A stretch of DNA of 64,000 nucleotides from Aureimonas sp. ME7 (GTDB lineage: Bacteria > Pseudomonadota > Alphaproteobacteria > Rhizobiales > Rhizobiaceae). Within the stretch, counting starts at the first letter, position 1. Each line of letters begins with the position of its first letter. The notes beneath the pieces were generated by a model. That model searched no databases, was not told where the DNA came from, and saw only the letters and a list, made by a program, of their open reading frames with translations. Made by a program: the position numbers and the translations under genes. The DNA lies in contig NZ_CAJCKW010000003.1 of the NCBI RefSeq assembly GCF_903970965.1, forward strand, positions 248,001 to 312,000. Reading direction: 5' to 3'. Shown one piece after another: positions 28,599 through 36,857 of this stretch.

Positions 28599-28700
28599 GA
28601 CACGACCCCCATCCTTTTCCTTGTAGTCTCGCCGCAATCGGTATCTAGAGCGTCTCGCCGGCCTCCAAGCGCCGGAGCTCTCCGCTGCACAGATGGCTCG

Positions 28701-29360
28701 ATGACCGACGAAGACCGTATCCGCCCCCGCCTCGTTCTGGCGACCACGCTTCTGCCCGACGGGGAGCTCGGCGAGGCCCGGCTTCGCGAGGCCCTGTCCG
28801 CCGGCGACGTCGCCTCCGTCCTGGTCGATCCCGCCGGGCGCCAGGAAGCCGCCTTCCAGGATTTTGCCGAGCGCCTCGTGCCGATCGTCCAGGAAGCGGG
28901 CGCCGCCGCGATCGTCGCCGAGGATACGCGCTGTGCGGGCCGGGTCCGGGCCGACGGTTTCCACGAATCCAAAGGCAGCGTCGGCGCGCTTCGCGAGGCC
29001 GTCGCCCGCCTGTCGCCCAAGCTCATCGTCGGCGGATCGGGCTTCACCACGCGCCACGACGCGCTGGAAGCAGGTGAGGCGATGCCGGACTATCTGTTCT
29101 TCGGCAAGCTCGGGGCCGATACGGGCGCCGAGCCCCTGAGGCGCAATCTGGAACTCGCCGAATGGTGGGCCGCGATCGTCGAAATCCCCTGCATCGTGCA
29201 AGGGGGCGCCGACCTCGCCACGCTTGGGCTTGCGATCGACACGAGAGCCGAGTTCATCGCCCTGTCCGCGGCCGTGTTCGGCGACGAAGCCGGCATCGGT
29301 GCTCGCGTCAAGGCCGCCAATCGGATGATCGACGAGGCGATGGAGCGCGGCGCCGCATGA
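28701..29360 (+). CDS. thiamine-phosphate-synthase-like (ThiE superfamily) protein
   Basis: A 219-aa protein with a TIM-barrel layout like ThiE/TenI: AAIVAEDTRCAGRVRADGFHES, then DYLFFGKLG and a final PCIVQGGADLATLGLAIDTRAEFIALSAAVF strand-turn region. The canonical ThiE phosphate and metal motifs are only partly kept (DGFHESKG instead of DGVHLGQ), so this may not make thiamine phosphate. Its TGA overlaps the ATG of the Sel1 gene by 4 bp, so the two are coupled. Confidence 0.6.
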   Translation: MTDEDRIRPRLVLATTLLPDGELGEARLREALSAGDVASVLVDPAGRQEAAFQDFAERLVPIVQEAGAAAIVAEDTRCAGRVRADGFHESKGSVGALREAVARLSPKLIVGGSGFTTRHDALEAGEAMPDYLFFGKLGADTGAEPLRRNLELAEWWAAIVEIPCIVQGGADLATLGLAIDTRAEFIALSAAVFGDEAGIGARVKAANRMIDEAMERGAA

Positions 29361-30397
29361 AGCGGCTCGCGCTCCTCGCCGTCGTGGTCGCGACCCCGAG
29401 CCTCGCGCAGCAGCAGGCCGCGCCCGCGCCGGGCGATGCCGCCCCGATCGCTTCGCCGGCCGTGTCCGCTCCCGTGCCGCCGGCCGGCGGGACGCCGGCC
29501 CTTTCGCCCAATCTCCTGCCGACGCCGGTCGCAAAACCCTCCGACGATGCCGGCGGAACGGACGCCTCGCCGACCGCCGACGCCTATGGCGCGTTTCAGC
29601 GCGGCTACTACCTTTCGGCCCTTCGGATCGCCGAGCCGCTCGCCAATCTCGGCGATCCGGCGGCGCAGACGCTGCTCGGCGAAATCTACGGCCGAGGCCT
29701 CGGCGTGCCGCGCGACGAGCTGGAATCGGCGCGTTGGTATGGCGTCGCCGCCAAGGCCGGCGTGCCCGAAGCCCAGTTCCGCTATGCCATGCTCCTGATC
29801 GAGGGGCGGGCCGTGCCGCGCGACGATGCCACCGCGCGCGACCTGATGAAGGCGGCGGCCGACGCGGGAAACCCGCTCGCCGCCTACAACTACGGCCAGA
29901 TGCTGATCCGCGCCGCGCCCACCGGCGGCTTTGCGGAAGCGGCCGGCTATTTCCGCAAGGCCGCCGATTCCGGCCTCGCCGACGCACAGTATGCCCTGTC
30001 GCAGCTTTATGCCTACGGGCGCGGCTTCGACAAACCCGACGATGGGCAAGCTCGCAAGTGGCTGGACGAGGCGGCCAAGGGCGGCAGCGATACTGCCCAG
30101 ATCGAGCTCGGCATATGGCTGATCAACGGCCGTGGCGGCGAGAAGGACCCGGTGGAAGGGTTCCGCTGGCTGAAGGGCGCCGCCGAACGCGGCAATCCGA
30201 TCGCGGTCAACCGCATGGCCCATCTCTACAAGGACGGGGTCGGAACGGCGCGCGACCGGGAAAAGGCGGCGATGTGGGCGGTTCTGGCGCGCCGCGCCTC
30301 CAACTCAGACGCCACACTCGACAAGTGGTTCGCCGCGCTGCCCACCGACGAACAGAAGGCGGCGCTGGAAGCGGCCAACCGCTCGCCCACCGGCTGA
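29357..30397 (+). CDS. exported Sel1-repeat protein
   Basis: A 346-aa protein with a short signal peptide (MKRLALLAVVVATPSLAQ) and a Pro/Ala-rich linker. About six Sel1-like (TPR-related) repeats follow between residues 75 and 330, for example GDPAAQTLLGEIYGRGLGVPR, GVPEAQFRYAMLLIEG and GNPIAVNRMAHLYKDGVG. Such proteins act as periplasmic scaffolds in signalling or envelope assembly. It is coupled to the upstream ThiE-like gene. Confidence 0.85.
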   Translation: MKRLALLAVVVATPSLAQQQAAPAPGDAAPIASPAVSAPVPPAGGTPALSPNLLPTPVAKPSDDAGGTDASPTADAYGAFQRGYYLSALRIAEPLANLGDPAAQTLLGEIYGRGLGVPRDELESARWYGVAAKAGVPEAQFRYAMLLIEGRAVPRDDATARDLMKAAADAGNPLAAYNYGQMLIRAAPTGGFAEAAGYFRKAADSGLADAQYALSQLYAYGRGFDKPDDGQARKWLDEAAKGGSDTAQIELGIWLINGRGGEKDPVEGFRWLKGAAERGNPIAVNRMAHLYKDGVGTARDREKAAMWAVLARRASNSDATLDKWFAALPTDEQKAALEAANRSPTG

Positions 30398-30564
30398 CGC
30401 TTCGGGGTTGAACCGGCCCGCAAATTGTGGTTCTCGTCCCGCCGCGGCTCATCTCGCCGCGCCTCATTCCATTTCCCTCCGCGCCCTCGGGTTTTTGCGG
30501 AACGCGGCTGCCGGATCGGCAAGACCCGCGCGTTCTTTCGACCGTTGCAAAGGAAGATGAAGCC

Positions 30565-31410
30565 ATGGCCCGTTCGGCGCTGATGAACGTCATGACGCAG
30601 ACCGCCATGAAGGCGGGCCGCTCGTTGACCCGCGACTTCGGCGAGGTGCAGAACCTTCAGGTCTCGATGAAGGGTCCGGCCGACTTCGTGTCCCAGGCCG
30701 ATCGCAAGGCCGAGGAGATCGTCTACCAGGAACTCGCCCGCGCCCGGCCCGACTGGGGCTTCCTGATGGAGGAGCGGGGTGCGGTAGAGGGCAAGGATCC
30801 CCAGCATCGCTGGATCGTCGATCCGCTCGACGGCACCACCAACTTCCTTCACGGCATCCCGCAGTTCGCCATCTCGATCGCGCTGGAGCGCGACGGCCAG
30901 ATCGTCGCCGGCGTCGTCTTCAATCCGGCGACGGACGAGCTCTACACGGCTGAACGGGGCGGCGGTGCCTTCCTCAACGATCGGCGCATCCGCGTCGCCG
31001 CCCGCTCCAAGCTGCCGGAATGCGTGATCGGCACCGGCATGCCCTTTCTCGGGCACGGCGATCACGCCCGCTTCCTGTTCGAGGCGCGCCAGATGATGGG
31101 CGAAACGGCGGGCCTGCGCCGCATGGGCGCGGCCTCGCTCGATCTCGCCTATGTCGCGGCCGGGCGCTTCGACGGGTTCTGGGAGCATGGGCTTCAGCCC
31201 TGGGATCTGGCGGCCGGTTCGATCCTGGTGCGCGAGGCCGGCGGCTTCGTCACCCACACCGACGGCTCGAAGTTCGAGTTCGTGCAGGGCGACATCGTCT
31301 GCGGCAACGAACTCGTCCATAAGGCGCTCGTCGCCGAGCTGAAGACGGCCAACGCGGCGTTCCGCGGCGGCGCCAAGGTCGCCTCGCCGGCGGCCGCCGC
31401 TGTGGAATAA
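30565..31410 (+). CDS. suhB: inositol monophosphatase family protein (SuhB-like)
   Basis: A 281-aa Mg-dependent phosphatase. Metal-binding motifs are intact: ERG near residue 69 and WIVDPLDGTTNFLHGIPQFAISIA (the DPxDGT motif), then the C-terminal WEHGLQPWDLAAGSILVREAGG. It hydrolyses inositol-1-phosphate or similar substrates; SuhB also has an RNA-polymerase-linked role in E. coli. The ATG at 30565 follows AGGAAGATGAAG; the frame is open to 30427. Confidence 0.93.
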   Translation: MARSALMNVMTQTAMKAGRSLTRDFGEVQNLQVSMKGPADFVSQADRKAEEIVYQELARARPDWGFLMEERGAVEGKDPQHRWIVDPLDGTTNFLHGIPQFAISIALERDGQIVAGVVFNPATDELYTAERGGGAFLNDRRIRVAARSKLPECVIGTGMPFLGHGDHARFLFEARQMMGETAGLRRMGAASLDLAYVAAGRFDGFWEHGLQPWDLAAGSILVREAGGFVTHTDGSKFEFVQGDIVCGNELVHKALVAELKTANAAFRGGAKVASPAAAAVE

Positions 31411-31516
31411 GACCGGAAACGGCCCGAACGGCCCGAACACGGGAGAAAACCGGTTTCCAGCGCGTCCGCCCTCCTTTAGCTTCCACGTCGCCGACACGGG
31501 GGAGGCTTTCGAGCGG

Positions 31517-32569
31517 GTGGATGTGCCGATGCCAGTTTTGAGTTCATCCACGGACGACCGGCCGCAGCCGATCGGCGGCCCCGATCGGTTTTCCAGCCCG
31601 CTGATCTTCCTGTGGGCCATGCTGGTGTTTCTGGTGCTGGCCGGCTTCGTGGCGATGATCCTCGGGCGGCAGGTCACGCAGGCCTTTTCTACCAATCCCG
31701 GCCTCAACGGGCTGATCCTCGGCGTTCTGGCCGTCGGCATCCTGCTCGCGCTTCTCCAGATCTGGAAGCTCGCGCGCGAGGCGCGCTGGCTGAACGCGGT
31801 GCGCGACAACGACCGCGAGCGGCGCGCGCGTTCTCCCGTGCTGCTCGCGCCGATGGAGGCGATGATCGGCGCCGGGCCGATGCCGCGCGCCATGCCCGCG
31901 ACCGCCGTTCGAACCATTCTCGATTCGGTCGGCGGGCGGCTCGACGAATCGCGCGACATCTCGCGCTATCTCGTCGGCCTTCTCGTCTTCCTCGGCCTTC
32001 TCGGCACGTTCTGGGGCCTTCTGACGACGATCGGCTCGATCTCGGCCACGATCCAGTCGCTGGACCCGGCGGCGGGCGATGCCGCGACGGTTCTCGATTC
32101 CGTCAAGAACGGCCTTTCCGCGCCCTTGTCGGGGATGGGTACGGCGTTTTCGTCTTCGCTCTTCGGCCTGTCCGGCTCGCTCGTCCTCGGCTTTCTCGAT
32201 CTCCAGATCGGGCGGGCGCAGAACCGCTTCTACACCGAGCTGGAGGACTGGCTGTCGCTCGTCGCCGTCGAGCCGGCCGCCGCCGTTCTTCCGCCGGTCG
32301 GCGAGGTCACCTCGATCGGGGGCGGGGCGGAGGAGTTCCGTCTTCTGTCCGACCGGATCAACCGCCTCGTTCTGGAGCAGAGCACCAGCCCGCGCACCAG
32401 CGCGGCCATGGCGAACTTGGCCGAAAGCATCCAGGGGCTCGTGCAGCACATGCGAGGCGAGCAGCAGACGCTGCGCGAATTCGTCGAGGCGCAGGCCGGC
32501 GAGCAGCGCGAGATGCGCAAGGTTCTGGAGCGCCTGAACCATTCGCTCACCGAAATCGAGCGGAACTGA
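31517..32569 (+). CDS. MotA/TolQ/ExbB-like proton-channel protein
   Basis: A 350-aa inner-membrane protein. Hydrophobic segments lie near residues 27-50, 65-85, 155-175 and 205-225, with LGLLGTFWGLLTTIGSI and GLSAPLSGMGTAFSSSLFGL matching the MotA/TolQ/ExbB channel helices. It should form a pentameric stator around its partner, encoded 5 bp downstream. The C-terminal third is cytoplasmic and helical. The GTG at 31517 has a GGGGGAGG site 11 bases upstream; an ATG at 31529 is possible. No flagellar or Tol genes are nearby. Confidence 0.8.
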   Translation: MDVPMPVLSSSTDDRPQPIGGPDRFSSPLIFLWAMLVFLVLAGFVAMILGRQVTQAFSTNPGLNGLILGVLAVGILLALLQIWKLAREARWLNAVRDNDRERRARSPVLLAPMEAMIGAGPMPRAMPATAVRTILDSVGGRLDESRDISRYLVGLLVFLGLLGTFWGLLTTIGSISATIQSLDPAAGDAATVLDSVKNGLSAPLSGMGTAFSSSLFGLSGSLVLGFLDLQIGRAQNRFYTELEDWLSLVAVEPAAAVLPPVGEVTSIGGGAEEFRLLSDRINRLVLEQSTSPRTSAAMANLAESIQGLVQHMRGEQQTLREFVEAQAGEQREMRKVLERLNHSLTEIERN

Positions 32570-32574
32570 CGGGG

Positions 32575-33609
32575 ATGGCGCTCGGGCGCGGACGCCGGGC
32601 TCGGCGCGAGATCGACTACTGGCCGGGTTTCGTGGACGCCCTGTCCACGCTGCTTCTGGCCATCATGTTCCTCCTGTCGGTGTTCGTGATCGCGCAGTTC
32701 CTTCTCAGTCGCGACCTGTCGGGACGCGACACCGTGCTCGACCGCCTCAACTCGCAGATCGCCGAGCTCAACCAGCTTCTGGCGCTGGAGCGCTCCAACT
32801 CCACCGACTTCCAGGACCAGATCGCCGCGCTCCAGGCCTCGCTCGCGGGCGCCCAAAGCGACAGGTCGCGGCTTCAGGCGGCTCTTGATGGCGAGCGCAC
32901 CAGCCGGCCCTCCGCCGGCAGCGGTGCGGATGCGGGCACGCTTCAGGCCGAGGTCGAGAACGAGCGGCAGGTGTCGGCGCAGGCGCGCACCCAGATCGAC
33001 CTCCTGAACCAGCAGCTTTCGGCGCTCCGCCAGCAGATCGCCGCGCTGGAGGACGCGCTCGGCGCCTCCGAAAGCCGCGACCGCGAAAGCCAGACCCAGA
33101 TCGCCGATCTCGGCCGCCGGCTCAACGTGGCATTGGCCCAGCGGGTGCAGGAGCTGGCGCGCTATCGCTCCGACTTCTTCGGCCGCCTGCGCGAGATCCT
33201 CGCCGACCGCGACAACATCCGCATCGTCGGCGATCGCTTCGTGTTCCAGTCGGAGGTTCTGTTCGCCTCGGGCGCCGACGTTCTCCAGACGGCGGGCGAG
33301 GACGAGATGCGCAAGCTCGCCGACGCCATCATCCAGCTGAACCGCGAGATCCCGTCCGACATCAACTGGATCATCCGCGTCGACGGCCACACCGACAACG
33401 TGCCGATCTCGGGTGGGCGCTTCACCGACAACTGGCAGCTGTCGACCGCCCGCGCGGCGGCCGTGGTGCGCTTCCTGGTCGGGGCGGGCGTTCCGGCCAA
33501 TCGGCTGGCGGCGACGGGTTTCGGCGAGTTCCAGCCGCTGGTCGCGGGCGATACGCCCGATGCGCGCGCGCGCAACCGGCGCATCGAACTCAAGCTGACG
33601 GAGCGCTAA
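32575..33609 (+). CDS. MotB/OmpA-like peptidoglycan-binding protein with coiled coil
   Basis: A 344-aa protein with one N-terminal transmembrane helix (about residues 22-42). It contains an Asp typical of stator plug helices nearby (WPGFVDALSTLLLAIMFLL). A long Gln/Ala/Leu coiled coil follows (about 50-185), then a C-terminal OmpA domain (about 200-340) with VDGHTDNVPI and LSTARAAAVVRFLV, which binds peptidoglycan. Together with the upstream MotA-like gene it forms an energised stator-type complex of unknown role. Confidence 0.85.
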   Translation: MALGRGRRARREIDYWPGFVDALSTLLLAIMFLLSVFVIAQFLLSRDLSGRDTVLDRLNSQIAELNQLLALERSNSTDFQDQIAALQASLAGAQSDRSRLQAALDGERTSRPSAGSGADAGTLQAEVENERQVSAQARTQIDLLNQQLSALRQQIAALEDALGASESRDRESQTQIADLGRRLNVALAQRVQELARYRSDFFGRLREILADRDNIRIVGDRFVFQSEVLFASGADVLQTAGEDEMRKLADAIIQLNREIPSDINWIIRVDGHTDNVPISGGRFTDNWQLSTARAAAVVRFLVGAGVPANRLAATGFGEFQPLVAGDTPDARARNRRIELKLTER

Positions 33610-33613
33610 GGCG

Positions 33614-35425
33614 CTACTCCGCCGCGCCGCGAAGGGCGGCTTCGGCCGCGCCGAACTGGAGGCGGGCGAGGCGGGCGTAAGCGCCGCCGCGCTCGATCAG
33701 GCTGGCATGCGTGCCTTCTTCGACGATGCGGCCGCCGTCCATCACCAGGATGCGGTCCGCCTTCAGGATCGTCGCGAGGCGGTGGGCGATGACCAGTGTG
33801 GTGCGCCCACGCATCAGCTTGTCGAGCGCTTCCTGGACGAGGCCTTCGCTTTCGGCGTCGAGCGCCGAGGTCGCCTCGTCCAGAAGCAGGATCGGCGCGT
33901 CGCGCAGGATAGCGCGCGCGATCGCCACGCGCTGGCGCTGACCGCCAGACAAGGTGATGCCGCGCTCGCCGACGAGCGTTTCCAAACCCTTCGGCATCGG
34001 GCGCACGAAGGGCATGACGAGCGCGGCCTCGGCCGCCGCCTCGATCTCGGCATCCGTCGCCTCGGGCCGCCCGAAGGCGATGTTGGAGCGCAAGGTTCCG
34101 GCAAACATCGAAACGTCCTGCGGTACCAGAGCCAGCCGGTTACGCAGCGTGGCGACGTCGGCCGATCGGATATCGATGCCGTCGACGAGGATGCGCCCGC
34201 CGGACGGGTCGTAGAAGCGCTCCAGAAGCGCGAAGACAGTGGACTTGCCGGCGCCCGACGCGCCGACGAGGGCGACCGTCTCGCCCGGCTGCACGGTGAA
34301 GTCGAGGCCGCGAAGCGTCGGCCGGTCGGGAGCCGCCGGATAATGGAAGGCGACGTTCTCGAAGCGCACGACCCCGAGCGCGCGGACGGGCAAGGCTGCG
34401 GGCAGGGCGGGGGAGGCGATATCGGCGCGCTCCTCGAGAAGCTCCGACAGTCGCTCCGTCGCGCCGGCGGCCGCCGTCAGGTCGCCCCAGACCTCGGAAA
34501 GCTGCCCGAGGCTCGAGGCCGCGAACACGGCATAGAGCAGGAACTGGCCTAGCGTGCCGGCCGTCATCGTGCCGGCGATCACTTGCTGCGCGCCGACCCA
34601 GAGAACCGCGATGATCGAAACGGTCACGAGAAAGATAGCGAAGGCCGTGAGGCCCGCGCGCGCCGAGACCGAGCGTCGGGCGGCCTCGAAGGCGTCGTCC
34701 ACCGCGCTGTCGAACCGGCCGCGAGCTTGGGCCTCGGCGGTGAAGGCTTGGACGGTGCGAACGGAGGCGATGGCTTCCCCCGCATAGGCGCTGGCAGCGG
34801 CCAGAACGTCCTGTGCGGCGCGCGAGCGCTTGCGCACCGTGCGCCCGAAGGCGACAAGCGGCAGGACGATCAGGGGAATGGCACCGAGCACGATCGCCGA
34901 CAGGCCGGGGCTGGTAACCACCATCATCACCGCCGCCCCGAAGAACAGGATCGTGTTGCGAAGCGCCAAGGAGGCCGTCGCCCCGACGGCGGACTTGATC
35001 TGCGTCGTGTCGGCGGTGAGGCGCGAGACGATCTCGCCCGACAGGTTGCGGTCGTAGAAGGCGGGCGAGAGCGTCAGGACATGGGCGAACACGTCGCGCC
35101 TGAGCGCCGCGACCACGCGCTCGCCGATGGTGATGACGAAATAGTAGCGCCCGGCGCTCGCCAGCGCGAGCACGACGGCGAGGATCGCCAGCATGCCGAA
35201 ATAGGTGTCGACGAACCGCGTGTCGGGCGAGTTGAAGCCATGGTCGACGACCCGGCGCACGGCCAGCGGCAGGGACAGCGTGGTGGCGGAGGCGAGCGCC
35301 AGGAAGAACAGGGCAGCCGCGACGTGACCGCGATGCTGGAGAGCGTAGGGCCAGAGGCGGGCGAGCGGCTTCAGGTTGCGACGGGAGGAACCGCCGCCGG
35401 CTTCGCTGACGGGTCGTTTGGCCAA
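33614..35425 (-). CDS. ABC transporter, fused membrane and ATPase domains (MsbA-like exporter)
   Basis: A 603-aa half-transporter, functional as a homodimer. The transmembrane domain (about residues 20-320) has six hydrophobic segments and the ABC_membrane stretch GEIVSRLTADTTQIKSAVG. The ATPase domain carries Walker A GASGAGKST, signature LSGGQRQR and Walker B ILLLDEATSAL. The substrate could be a lipid or drug. It starts with TTG at 35425 with a GAAGG site; no in-frame ATG upstream exists. It converges with the MotB-like gene. Confidence 0.92.
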   Translation of the reverse strand: MAKRPVSEAGGGSSRRNLKPLARLWPYALQHRGHVAAALFFLALASATTLSLPLAVRRVVDHGFNSPDTRFVDTYFGMLAILAVVLALASAGRYYFVITIGERVVAALRRDVFAHVLTLSPAFYDRNLSGEIVSRLTADTTQIKSAVGATASLALRNTILFFGAAVMMVVTSPGLSAIVLGAIPLIVLPLVAFGRTVRKRSRAAQDVLAAASAYAGEAIASVRTVQAFTAEAQARGRFDSAVDDAFEAARRSVSARAGLTAFAIFLVTVSIIAVLWVGAQQVIAGTMTAGTLGQFLLYAVFAASSLGQLSEVWGDLTAAAGATERLSELLEERADIASPALPAALPVRALGVVRFENVAFHYPAAPDRPTLRGLDFTVQPGETVALVGASGAGKSTVFALLERFYDPSGGRILVDGIDIRSADVATLRNRLALVPQDVSMFAGTLRSNIAFGRPEATDAEIEAAAEAALVMPFVRPMPKGLETLVGERGITLSGGQRQRVAIARAILRDAPILLLDEATSALDAESEGLVQEALDKLMRGRTTLVIAHRLATILKADRILVMDGGRIVEEGTHASLIERGGAYARLARLQFGAAEAALRGAAE

Positions 35426-35619
35426 ATCACTTCGCCTTCTGCGGCCGCCCCCGGCGGCACTTGTGCGCGTTCGGGCCCTGATGTATAGGCTCGCCCTTGA
35501 ATTTGAAAGCGATCGCGCTCCTCATTCCGGTCCATGGTCAAAATGTCCAGGCGGCTCACCCCGTCCGGTTCGACCTTGGGCGAGATGGGTGCGAGCGCGA
35601 AGGCTCTGGGAAAACGACG

Positions 35620-35841
35620 ATGAAGCAGAACATCCACCCCGAATACCACACGATCACCGTGGTGATGACCGACGGCACCGAGTACCAGACCCGCTCGACC
35701 TGGGGCGCGGCCGGCGACAAGCTGAACCTCGATATCGACCCGATCAGCCACCCGGCCTGGACGGGCGGCAACCAGACGATGCTGGACCGTGGCGGCCGCG
35801 TGTCGCGCTTCAAGAAGCGCTACGAAGGCCTCGGCATCTAA
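35620..35841 (+). CDS. rpmE: 50S ribosomal protein L31
   Basis: A 73-aa L31: [20 protein letters not shown]...[16 protein letters not shown]...[15 protein letters not shown]. The four Cys residues that bind zinc in E. coli L31 are missing, so this is a C-minus form, as is usual in alphaproteobacteria. It is a structural protein at the ribosome central protuberance. The ATG at 35620 fits the family; the frame is open to 35497. Confidence 0.95.
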   Translation: MKQNIHPEYHTITVVMTDGTEYQTRSTWGAAGDKLNLDIDPISHPAWTGGNQTMLDRGGRVSRFKKRYEGLGI

Positions 35842-35867
35842 GCCGGTCGCTTCCATCGCCTTCGAAG

Positions 35868-35893
35868 AGCCCGGCTTGCGTCCGGGCTTTTTG
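35868..35893 (+). terminator. Rho-independent terminator of rpmE
   Basis: Stem AGCCCGG / CCGGGCT with a 7-base loop, then TTTTTG. Confidence 0.88.
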
Positions 35894-35916
35894 TTATCCG
35901 CCGCAGACTTTCCGCA

Positions 35917-35962
35917 CATGAAAAAGGGGCGTCCGGCTTGGCCGGGGCGCCCCTTTTTCATG
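35917..35962 (-). terminator. Rho-independent terminator of the DUF1465 gene
   Basis: A 15-bp perfect stem (CATGAAAAAGGGGCG and its complement) with a smaller CCGG/CCGG stem inside. On the minus strand it ends in TTTTTCATG. It lies 18 bp beyond the DUF1465 stop. Confidence 0.82.
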
Positions 35963-35979
35963 TGTCTGTTCGAGAGGGG

Positions 35980-36501
35980 TCAGACGGCGAAGGCGGTCCG
36001 CAGGAGATGGATCTGCTCGCCTACGGGATTGGTCGAGGGGTCGGGCTCCGCCGCGCCGTAGATCTCGCGGTCCAGCATGGCGATCCGCCGCTCCAGCATC
36101 ATCGCGCGCTGGACGAGATCGCGGAATGCCAGGGGCAGTTCCTCGTAGAAGGGCGAATCGGCGCCGACGTTCAATCCGTCGAGCCGCACCTTCACCTTCT
36201 CCGCCTCGACCTGGGCGCGCGACATGTCGCCCTGGTTCGCCGCGCGCTGGAGAAGGAGCCAGGAGGCCACCTGCATCAGCCGCGTCGTCAGGCGCATCGA
36301 TTCGGCCGCATAGAGCGTCGCCGCCCCGCGCGAAATCGTTCGAACGTCGGCGCGTCCGTCCCCGTCGAGATAGGCCGCGGTTTCGTCGACCAGCATCATC
36401 CCCTCGTCGAAGATCGGCTGAAACGACGACGAGAAGGCAAGACGCTCCGCCAGCCTGATGGTCCGGGACGCGTCGCTCTGATCGATAAGCTTCTTTGTCA
36501 T
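35980..36501 (-). CDS. DUF1465 family protein
   Basis: A 173-aa cytoplasmic helical protein of the alphaproteobacterial DUF1465 family. Recognisable stretches are AERLAFSSSFQPIFDEGMMLVDETAAYLDG and ESMRLTTRLMQVASWLLLQRA. From memory, members have been linked to cell division or regulation, but I cannot assign a function. The ATG at 36501 is chosen by family length; the frame extends to 36624. Confidence 0.8.
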   Translation of the reverse strand: MTKKLIDQSDASRTIRLAERLAFSSSFQPIFDEGMMLVDETAAYLDGDGRADVRTISRGAATLYAAESMRLTTRLMQVASWLLLQRAANQGDMSRAQVEAEKVKVRLDGLNVGADSPFYEELPLAFRDLVQRAMMLERRIAMLDREIYGAAEPDPSTNPVGEQIHLLRTAFAV

Positions 36502-36667
36502 GCGCGATAAACCGGCCTTGCGAGGAATCGTTGCAGCGAGCGACGGCGCCGAACGCGGCCTCGCTTGTCTCTTCGACCCTAGAATCCACCCGGCCGCGAC
36601 AATTCGCAATCCCGTCCGGCCCAATGTGGTTAATGCACGGAAAGCATGCCGAAGCCTTGCGCGCCGG

Positions 36668-36775
36668 ACAAAAAGAGAGCCGCACGGGGCGGCTCTTGAA
36701 GTTCAACAGGGAGGTTCGACAACCGGCAAGGTCGTCATCCAAACAGATCTGGACGCCCCGAGTTATGCCTTCGAA
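36668..36775 (-). ncRNA. candidate small RNA with Rho-independent terminator (minus strand)
   Basis: On the minus strand a strong intrinsic terminator occurs: stem AGAGCCGC / GCGGCTCT (36676-36683 with 36689-36696), then CTTTTTG. No minus-strand protein gene ends here. Just before it the minus strand reads GAACCTCCCTGTTGAACTTC, which has an anti-Shine-Dalgarno core CCTCCC. This layout fits a short trans-acting small RNA; it recalls the MmgR/alpha-r8 (Rfam suhB) group from memory, unverified. The 5' end is a guess, perhaps near 36775. The whole gap is 36502-36857; the rest must hold promoters for qor and DUF1465. Confidence 0.45.
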
Positions 36776-36857
36776 TGGTGAACGAAGGGTTAAGCCCAAC
36801 CTGAAAAATTCACCATGCCGCTTTAGATCTGAGCAAAACCTCTCAAGGAGCCTTGCC

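Noticed and set aside
31517-33609. Zorya-type defence system suggested by the MotA/MotB-like pair
   Set aside because: No ZorC, ZorD or ZorE-like gene is adjacent; the flanks are an inositol phosphatase and an ABC exporter, both core genes.
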